The notes below the pieces were generated by a model. The model was given only the letters and a program-made list of their open reading frames with translations. It was not told where the DNA came from and made no database searches. This document shows, piece by piece, positions 6,121 through 10,590 of a stretch of DNA of 10,590 bases. The stretch is from Candidatus Methanoperedens sp. (GTDB lineage: Archaea; Halobacteriota; Methanosarcinia; Methanosarcinales; Methanoperedenaceae). The first letter of the stretch is position 1. Each line of letters opens with the position of its first letter. The position numbers were made by a program, and so were the translations under genes. The stretch lies in assembly GCA_028679855.1 (NCBI GenBank), contig JAJRAP010000232.1, positions 1 to 10,590 of the forward strand, read 5' to 3'.

Positions 6121-7020
6121 TTAGTGGAAAATGAGCCTCAATTCATCTTCAAGCGGCTTCCTCATACCCTCGCTGAACCCGTGGTTTCCGGTTTCGATCT
6201 CATAGAACATTTTCGGTTCTTTCGCTTTTTTAAAAGTATTCTCAGCAAGCTCTAAAGGTATGATGCTGTCGTTAACAGAATGCATCATCACGAACCTGCG
6301 TGGAGGGATGGAATTGAGATAAGTATCCGGGTCGATCGAGCGATAAAACCTTAGCGTAGTTTCATCCCTGACGCCAGCAAGCTGTGCTTCCATATCATAA
6401 CCGCTCGTGCTGATCCCGATGACGCTTTTAATATCAGGATCAATAGCCGCTGCAATAATGGCGAACCGCCCCCCGTTGCTCTCTCCGATGACAGCTATAC
6501 GGTTTGCATCGATGCGTGTGTCCTGCTTAAGGACATCTACAGCCCGCAGGGCGTCAAATACCATCTTATGCTCAACCGGCTCTTTCCCGTCTTTGAAAAG
6601 CCCAAAATCGTACTGGGGATTCACCCCGCCGCGGTTGCGCTGCTCAATTCCCAGACTGGCATATCCCATGCCGGATAATATCTGCGCAAGCCCCTGCGTT
6701 CCTTCTTTAGGCACGGTGGCTCCGGGCAGGAGAACAACTGCAGGCACCTTTTTCTCTGAGGACGGGATGCGAAGGAGTCCCTCCACCGTATAATCCTTGC
6801 TCTGAAACGAAATTGTTTCAAGAGTGTAGTTGCTGCCTGATTCAGTTTTAAGCACACTTACATTGACTTTACCCCTGTTTTCAGGATAAGATAAAACTCC
6901 ATTACTCCTTACGCTCCATTTGTCACTTTCCTGGGGGATGAGAAAATAAGCAATAACAATAAGGAAAAATATAGTAAGGACAGCAGTTATGATCTTTGTT
7001 CTGCCTTTTTTTGCTTTCAT
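6121..7020 (-). CDS. membrane-anchored alpha/beta hydrolase (esterase/peptidase-like)
   Basis: A 299-aa serine hydrolase. A basic start (MKAKKGRTK) and hydrophobic helix (about 10-28) form a signal anchor, placing the catalytic domain probably outside the membrane. From about 68 an alpha/beta hydrolase fold follows: TVEGLLRIPSS (78-88), PAVVLLPGA (93-101, probable oxyanion strand), nucleophile elbow GESNGG (179-184, Ser181), Asp251 in HSVNDSIIPL and His280 in GNHGFSEGM. The triad is complete and in normal order. The closest general resemblance is to acetyl-xylan-esterase, dienelactone-hydrolase and dipeptidyl-peptidase-like hydrolases. The substrate cannot be told from sequence. It is a single gene, convergent with the membrane protein, with its own TATA-like element upstream. 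Confidence 0.9.
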   Translation of the reverse strand: MKAKKGRTKIITAVLTIFFLIVIAYFLIPQESDKWSVRSNGVLSYPENRGKVNVSVLKTESGSNYTLETISFQSKDYTVEGLLRIPSSEKKVPAVVLLPGATVPKEGTQGLAQILSGMGYASLGIEQRNRGGVNPQYDFGLFKDGKEPVEHKMVFDALRAVDVLKQDTRIDANRIAVIGESNGGRFAIIAAAIDPDIKSVIGISTSGYDMEAQLAGVRDETTLRFYRSIDPDTYLNSIPPRRFVMMHSVNDSIIPLELAENTFKKAKEPKMFYEIETGNHGFSEGMRKPLEDELRLIFH

Positions 7021-7047
7021 TTATCTAAAAAAATCCCTTCGCTTTTT

Positions 7048-7058
7048 CAATTATATCC
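7048..7058 (-). promoter_or_regulatory. putative TATA box of the hydrolase gene
   Basis: GGATATAATTG on the minus strand is centred about 33 bases from the hydrolase ATG (7020). This predicts a leader of only a few bases, consistent with the absence of a Shine-Dalgarno there. Confidence 0.45.
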
Positions 7059-7358
7059 ATTTAGTACCACTGCTGTATAGAGAAATGTTTCTTTATATAT
7101 ATTTTTGCATGTTCGAAAATTTGATGCAAAGGGGACATCCTGAGCCATCCGCTGTATGGATATATTCTATGGCACATGAGAGAAATCTGTACCGCTTCAA
7201 ATAAAGAGGCTGGCCTTGCCATCATAATCTCCATGCCCCATATCTACGTTTTTATTACTGATCTATCTATCAGGAGTCCATACTGTTATCCCCGGCACCC
7301 CTTTGAAATGATTTTTCATTAATAATAGGCATTAGTCATATCAGTTAAAAGCGAATGA

Positions 7359-7384
7359 TTTATGTATTTGGTCTCTTATGTAAA
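7359..7384 (+). promoter_or_regulatory. candidate promoter of the A1AO ATP synthase operon
   Basis: Two TATA-like elements, TTTATGTA (7359-7366) and TTATGTAAA (7376-7384), precede the first gene. They predict transcription starts near 7388 or 7406. Neither is a strong consensus match and the choice cannot be made by eye. Confidence 0.35.
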
Positions 7385-7420
7385 AAGGTCAAAACGGAGC
7401 TTATTATTAGAGCATAATTA

Positions 7421-7424
7421 GAGG
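7421..7424 (+). promoter_or_regulatory. ribosome-binding site of ahaH
   Basis: GAGG (within AGAGGA) lies 6 bases before the ATG at 7431, which settles the start of subunit H. Confidence 0.75.
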
Positions 7425-7430
7425 AATGCA

Positions 7431-7757
7431 ATGACCAGAGCTGAAATTTTATCCCGGATCAAAATGGCAGAGGAAGAAGCAAAAGCAACAGTTACAGCAG
7501 CAATCGAGACAAAGAGCAGAAAGATTTCCGATGCCATGGCGCAATCCAGGGAGATCATCAGGATGGCGGAGGAAGAAGCCCGGTTAAGTGCTGATTCTGA
7601 AATAATTGAAGCAAAGAAGCTCATCAAAGGAGAACGGGAGAAAATCGTGCATAAAGGCGTTTCTGACGCACTTGAAATAAAAAACAAGGCAAAGAAAAAT
7701 ATTGAAAAAGCCACACAATTTATTTTAACCGAGTTCGAGAGGACAGCGGATGCTTAG
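7431..7757 (+). CDS. ahaH: A1AO ATP synthase subunit H (peripheral stalk)
   Basis: A 108-aa protein that is almost wholly a charged alpha helix with an Ala/Glu/Lys-rich heptad pattern (for example RIKMAEEEAKATVTAA and IRMAEEEARL), as expected of the H (also called G) subunit. H pairs with subunit E to form the peripheral stalks joining the A1 head to the membrane domain. Sequence alone would be a weak basis, but its place directly before subunit I at the head of the operon, as in Methanosarcina, makes the call good. The last 8 bases overlap the start of the subunit I gene in another frame. It has no cysteines and no membrane segment. Confidence 0.9.
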   Translation: MTRAEILSRIKMAEEEAKATVTAAIETKSRKISDAMAQSREIIRMAEEEARLSADSEIIEAKKLIKGEREKIVHKGVSDALEIKNKAKKNIEKATQFILTEFERTADA

Positions 7758-9723
7758 ACCTACACGGATGACAAAGGTCGTGATCGCAGGCACAAAGGAT
7801 GCTATGGAGCCGGCAATTTCCATACTTCACAAGTTGAATATCCTGCACATAACGGATTATGCGGACGAAGGTGGAGGTTTCAAGATTGGAAAACCATTGA
7901 AGCCCGCCTCCAGACTTTCAGAGCATCTCCTTTCTTTAAGGACCATAGCTAACCAGCTCGGGGTTGCTGAAAAAGAACCATCTTCAAAACAGAGCACAAA
8001 ACAACTACCTTCCCTGATAGATGAAAAAATTATTAATCTCCATAAAGAGGTATCTACCCGCACCGATGAACTGAGGAACCTTGAGTTCAATATAAAAGAG
8101 AAAAGTGACCTTATTTCGGCGATCAACCCCTTCACAGGACTCCCGTTATCTCTGGAATTGTATCATGGTTATGAAACGCTGAAGGTGCATACAGGTTATA
8201 TCGGGAACGATATTGCACAAAGGCTCTCGGGGATTACTGATAACTATGAACTGTATACGGGATTGTATGAAAAACGAAACATAATTGCGCTCTTTATCCC
8301 GAAGGTCTTTGAGGAACAGGTCCAGAAGCTCTTCCAGGATGAGCATTCGTATGTCGAATTGAAAGTTCCGGATATTATGGGGAATCCGGTTACCTTACTC
8401 GATGACCTTACCAAAGAGGTGTATCTCCTCAAGGAAAAACAGACTTCCATAGAATCGGAACTTGACAACATCAAAAAAGAATATTCGGAATTCATAATGG
8501 CTGCTGATGAATATCTTTCCATGGAGACACAGAAGGCTGAAGCTCCTCTGCGGTTTGCAACAAGTCCCAATGCATTTATTATAGACGGATGGGTGCCAAC
8601 AAAAAAATTCGCAGAACTGGAATCCAATCTGGCAGAAAGTTCACGTGGTCTGGTACATCTCACAAAACTTGAAGAAAAAGCAAATGAACAAGAAATTCCC
8701 ATCGAACTTGAGAACCCTGGACCTGCAAAACCGTTCGAATTACTCATTAACACTTTCGCGACCCCCAGGTACGGCGAGATAGATCCTTCGATTCTTCTAT
8801 TCATCACCTTCCCTCTTTTCTATGGTATCATGCTTGGGGATGTCGGATATGGTATTATCGTGGCGGCAATGGCATTTATAATTAAGAATAAATTCAAGAC
8901 CGGTGGTCTGAATTCTCTTGCGCTGATCTTGCTCATCTCGGCAGTCATGTCAATAATATTCGGCGTTATATACGGCGAATTTTTCGGACTCCCGCTCTTT
9001 AACGTGGAATTGCACGGGAAAATCGAAGAAGGTCTTCTCGGGATCGCTTTCCCTGTGATCTCAGGATTGCATCTACCTATCCACAGGTTCGGAGCAGTGC
9101 AGTTCCTTCTCCTGATATGCTTTGTTATCGGTATACTCCATGTATTCATGGGACTTGTTATCGGTTTCAGGAACATCATGGTCGAGCATGACCTGAAGCA
9201 TGCGATATATGCGAAAGGAAGCTGGATGATGATCCTGATAGGCGGCGTAGCTGTAATAGCAAAACTGATGCCTGCCTTGATGACGAAAACATCTGTACCG
9301 TCAGGCGACTTTATCTATTCAGGAGGCGCAGTGCTTGCCATAGCAGGAATAGCGCTTTTGATAAAAGGGGAAGGAGTAATAAACATCCTTGAGATACCCA
9401 CACTTCTAAGCAATGTCCTATCGTACTCAAGGATACTTGCGATAGGTCTATCATCGGCAGGGATCGCTCTTGCAGTGAATACGCTCTCCATGGACCTCTT
9501 CATAAAGCCTGGCGGAGTAGTGATGGGGGGCGGGATAGGACTTGCCCTTCTTGGCATGTTAGTCCTGTTCATAGGGCATCTGATAAATCTGTTACTTGGG
9601 ATTATCGGACCCGGACTTCACTCACTGAGGCTTCAGTATGTTGAATTCTTTACTAAATTTTATGAAGGAGGGGGCAAGAAATATGCTCCCTTTGGTTATA
9701 ATAGAAAATATACGGAGGAATAA
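7750..9723 (+). CDS. ahaI: A1AO ATP synthase subunit I (subunit a, membrane stator)
   Basis: The 657-aa V/A-type subunit a, which forms the ion half-channels against the c ring. Residues 1-340 are the soluble arm with long helical stretches; 341-635 are membrane-embedded. Family motifs: EIDPSILLFITFPLFYG (343-359) with MLGDVGYG (361-368), YGEFFG (408-413), and NVLSYSRILAIGLSSAGIA (555-573). There R561 aligns with the essential arginine of V-ATPase a subunits. HSLRLQYVEFFTKFY (624-638) carries the second conserved arginine, R627, followed by the standard C-terminal GG-KYAPF. Length is normal for the family. The start lies inside ahaH, with GAGAGGA a few bases upstream, suggesting translational coupling. 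Confidence 0.97.
   Translation: MLRPTRMTKVVIAGTKDAMEPAISILHKLNILHITDYADEGGGFKIGKPLKPASRLSEHLLSLRTIANQLGVAEKEPSSKQSTKQLPSLIDEKIINLHKEVSTRTDELRNLEFNIKEKSDLISAINPFTGLPLSLELYHGYETLKVHTGYIGNDIAQRLSGITDNYELYTGLYEKRNIIALFIPKVFEEQVQKLFQDEHSYVELKVPDIMGNPVTLLDDLTKEVYLLKEKQTSIESELDNIKKEYSEFIMAADEYLSMETQKAEAPLRFATSPNAFIIDGWVPTKKFAELESNLAESSRGLVHLTKLEEKANEQEIPIELENPGPAKPFELLINTFATPRYGEIDPSILLFITFPLFYGIMLGDVGYGIIVAAMAFIIKNKFKTGGLNSLALILLISAVMSIIFGVIYGEFFGLPLFNVELHGKIEEGLLGIAFPVISGLHLPIHRFGAVQFLLLICFVIGILHVFMGLVIGFRNIMVEHDLKHAIYAKGSWMMILIGGVAVIAKLMPALMTKTSVPSGDFIYSGGAVLAIAGIALLIKGEGVINILEIPTLLSNVLSYSRILAIGLSSAGIALAVNTLSMDLFIKPGGVVMGGGIGLALLGMLVLFIGHLINLLLGIIGPGLHSLRLQYVEFFTKFYEGGGKKYAPFGYNRKYTEE
9714..9718 (+). 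promoter_or_regulatory. ribosome-binding site of ahaK
   Basis: GGAGG lies 11 bases before the ATG at 9730, within the last codons of ahaI. It is a strong site, as fits a subunit needed in many copies per complex. Confidence 0.7.
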
Positions 9724-9729
9724 AAAAAT

Positions 9730-9978
9730 ATGGCAGTAGATCCAACAGCATTAACAACAGATCCAGCAGGATTGATCGCGATAGGTGCAGGAATAGCAGT
9801 AGGACTTGCAGGAATAGGCGCAGGTATGGGCGAACAGGCTATAGGCGCAGCAGCAGTAGGCGCAATGGCTGAAGATGAGAAATTCTTCGGTAAAGGCCTG
9901 TTGATGACGGTCATCCCTGAATCCATTGCAATTTTCGGTCTTGTAGTGGCGCTGATATTGCTATTCGTGTTCAAATAA
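9730..9978 (+). CDS. ahaK: A1AO ATP synthase subunit K (c-ring proteolipid)
   Basis: The 82-aa rotor-ring subunit, a single two-helix hairpin of the 8-kDa type and not a duplicated one. TM1 (about 13-33) is Gly/Ala-rich (GAGIAVGLAGIGAGMG), the polar loop is about 44-54, and TM2 (about 56-81) holds the ion-binding carboxylate E64 in MTVIPESIAIFG. A second acidic residue, E35 in GMGEQAIG, falls where Na+-type c subunits carry their TM1 ligand, and S65 follows E64 (see findings). The gene lies 6 bases after ahaI and 12 before ahaE. DNA in the TM1 region is repetitive (recurring GCAGGAATAG-like units), reflecting Gly-Ala-Ile repetition rather than a separate element. Confidence 0.97.
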   Translation: MAVDPTALTTDPAGLIAIGAGIAVGLAGIGAGMGEQAIGAAAVGAMAEDEKFFGKGLLMTVIPESIAIFGLVVALILLFVFK

Positions 9979-9990
9979 AAGTGAACTGAT

Positions 9991-10542
9991 ATGGGACTCG
10001 ATGCGATAGTTGAAGAAATTAAAGCCAAAGGCAAGGCTGAAGCTGACAGGATAGAAAAAGAAACGAGCGCGGAAGTATCAAGAATCACTGCGGAAGCAAA
10101 GTCACAGGCAGCCAGGATCAAAGCTGCACAGCAGGAAGCGGCAAAGAAAGAGATCGAAAGGATCAGGATGCAGGAGATGTCAGGTGCAGCCCTTGAAGTC
10201 AAGAGGGCGATGCTCAATGCGCGAAAGGAGCTTCTTGATGAGGTGAACGATAAGGCTAAGGAAACCGTAAGTAAACTTCCATCTGATAAGAACCAGAAGC
10301 TTCTCAAATCGATTATCGATAAGAACCAGGCAAATAATTCCAGGATATACTCGGCTGAAAAAGACAATGATGCGGTCAAAAAACTCACGAAACTTAAACA
10401 TGCGGGAAATATTGACAGCATCGGCGGTGTGATAATAGAAAACGAGACGGGAACTGAGTATCTGGATTTCAGGTACGAGATCATTTTGAAAAATGTCAAA
10501 GAAAGATCATTGAAACAGGTCTCTGATATCCTGTTCGGGTGA
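9991..10542 (+). CDS. ahaE: A1AO ATP synthase subunit E (peripheral stalk)
   Basis: A 183-aa subunit E. Residues 1-100 are a long Ala/Glu/Lys-rich helix (AIVEEIKAKGKAEADRIEKE at 5-24 and similar) that coils with subunit H. About 101-183 form the globular head-binding domain, with family-like NIDSIGGVIIENETG (139-153) and a final helix near RSLKQVSDILFG. Length is normal. A weak ribosome-binding site (AGTGA, 9980-9984) precedes the ATG. The gene ends 8 bases before the subunit C start. Confidence 0.95.
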   Translation: MGLDAIVEEIKAKGKAEADRIEKETSAEVSRITAEAKSQAARIKAAQQEAAKKEIERIRMQEMSGAALEVKRAMLNARKELLDEVNDKAKETVSKLPSDKNQKLLKSIIDKNQANNSRIYSAEKDNDAVKKLTKLKHAGNIDSIGGVIIENETGTEYLDFRYEIILKNVKERSLKQVSDILFG

Positions 10543-10550
10543 AAAAAGAC

Positions 10551-10590
10551 ATGGGCGTTTCAAACAATATCAAATATGCATACATCGTAG
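10551..10590 (+). CDS. ahaC: A1AO ATP synthase subunit C, N-terminal 13 codons only
   Basis: An ATG at 10551 opens a frame reading MGVSNNIKYAYIV up to the window edge. In V/A-type operons subunit C (central-stalk connector to the c ring, V-ATPase d homologue) follows E, and its N-terminus typically has a Y-A-Y-x-x-A-R-V-like opening, which the visible residues begin to match. GGTGAAAAAAGA lies just upstream. The call rests mainly on gene order. Confidence 0.75.
   Translation, partial: MGVSNNIKYAYIV

Larger units (their letters stand above)
7021..7430. other. intergenic region between the hydrolase and the ATP synthase operon
   Basis: This 410-base stretch holds no gene I can support. It contains TATA-like elements for both flanking genes and an AT-rich run CTTTATATATATTTTTG (7090-7106) that could be a third promoter. 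The only short frame after that run (7108-7203, 31 codons) has no recognisable features. A small hairpin AATGA-TTTT-TCATT lies near 7307-7320. The roughly 200 bases before 7431 may include a long leader for the ATP synthase transcript. Confidence 0.6.

Noticed and set aside
7205..7430. A riboswitch in the ATP synthase leader
   Set aside because: No recognisable aptamer motif or strong long-range pairing was seen, only a short 5-bp hairpin near 7307-7320.
8244..8807. 187-codon minus-strand frame within ahaI
   Set aside because: It is opposite the soluble arm of subunit I, has a Ser-rich shadow composition and has no independent support.
9770..9870. Repeated GCAGGAATAG-like and GGCGCAG-like units as a DNA repeat or CRISPR-like array
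   Set aside because: They fall in frame within the Gly/Ala/Ile-rich first helix of the c subunit and are explained by codon repetition.
9696..10499. 267-codon minus-strand frame across ahaK and ahaE
   Set aside because: It lies opposite two clear ATP synthase subunits; its Ala/Ser/Pro-rich sequence is the complement of helical Gly/Ala/Glu codons.

Overview
The window is archaeal and most resembles a methanogenic or methane-oxidising euryarchaeon of the Methanosarcinales type (Methanosarcina / Methanoperedens relatives). The evidence is an A1AO ATP synthase operon in the order H-I-K-E-C, a radical-SAM-type Dph2 for diphthamide synthesis, a tRNA-Trp split by a bulge-helix-bulge intron that carries a box C/D guide RNA, no encoded CCA on either tRNA, and TATA-type promoters. 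The taxonomic placement is inferred from gene content; no marker comparison was possible.

Bases 1-2804, minus strand: a compact operon for a divergent Hsp70 machine. Reading with the strand, it encodes a GrpE-like exchange factor with a long extra coiled-coil tail, then a DnaK-like protein, then a J-domain protein cut by the window edge. The DnaK-like protein keeps the ATPase and the beta substrate-binding domain. Its helical lid is cut off at the first helix and replaced by a C-terminal domain that reads as ubiquitin-like. The J-protein start overlaps the dnaK stop (ATGA). All three members depart from standard architecture, so this looks like a dedicated chaperone module. It is the most unusual part of the window.

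Bases 2884-4658: tRNA-Ser(CGA) on the minus strand is followed by a divergent pair on the plus strand, an S4-domain/FtsJ-type rRNA methyltransferase and dph2, which overlap by one base. Both act on the translation apparatus.

Bases 4674-4909, minus strand: tRNA-Trp(CCA) with a 162-nt intron between positions 37 and 38. The intron contains C, D', C' and D boxes. Its two guides match the anticodon arm and predict 2'-O-methylation of C34 and C39. It also contains a 24-nt perfect palindrome.

Bases 5042-7020: a polytopic membrane protein of unknown function and, convergent to it, a membrane-anchored alpha/beta hydrolase with an intact Ser-Asp-His triad.

Bases 7021-7430 hold no convincing gene; they carry promoters for both flanks. 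From 7431 to the right edge runs the start of the A1AO ATP synthase operon: peripheral stalk subunit H, membrane subunit a/I, the c-ring subunit K, stalk subunit E, and the first 13 codons of subunit C. These genes overlap or are separated by at most 12 bases and have visible ribosome-binding sites, as expected of one transcript.
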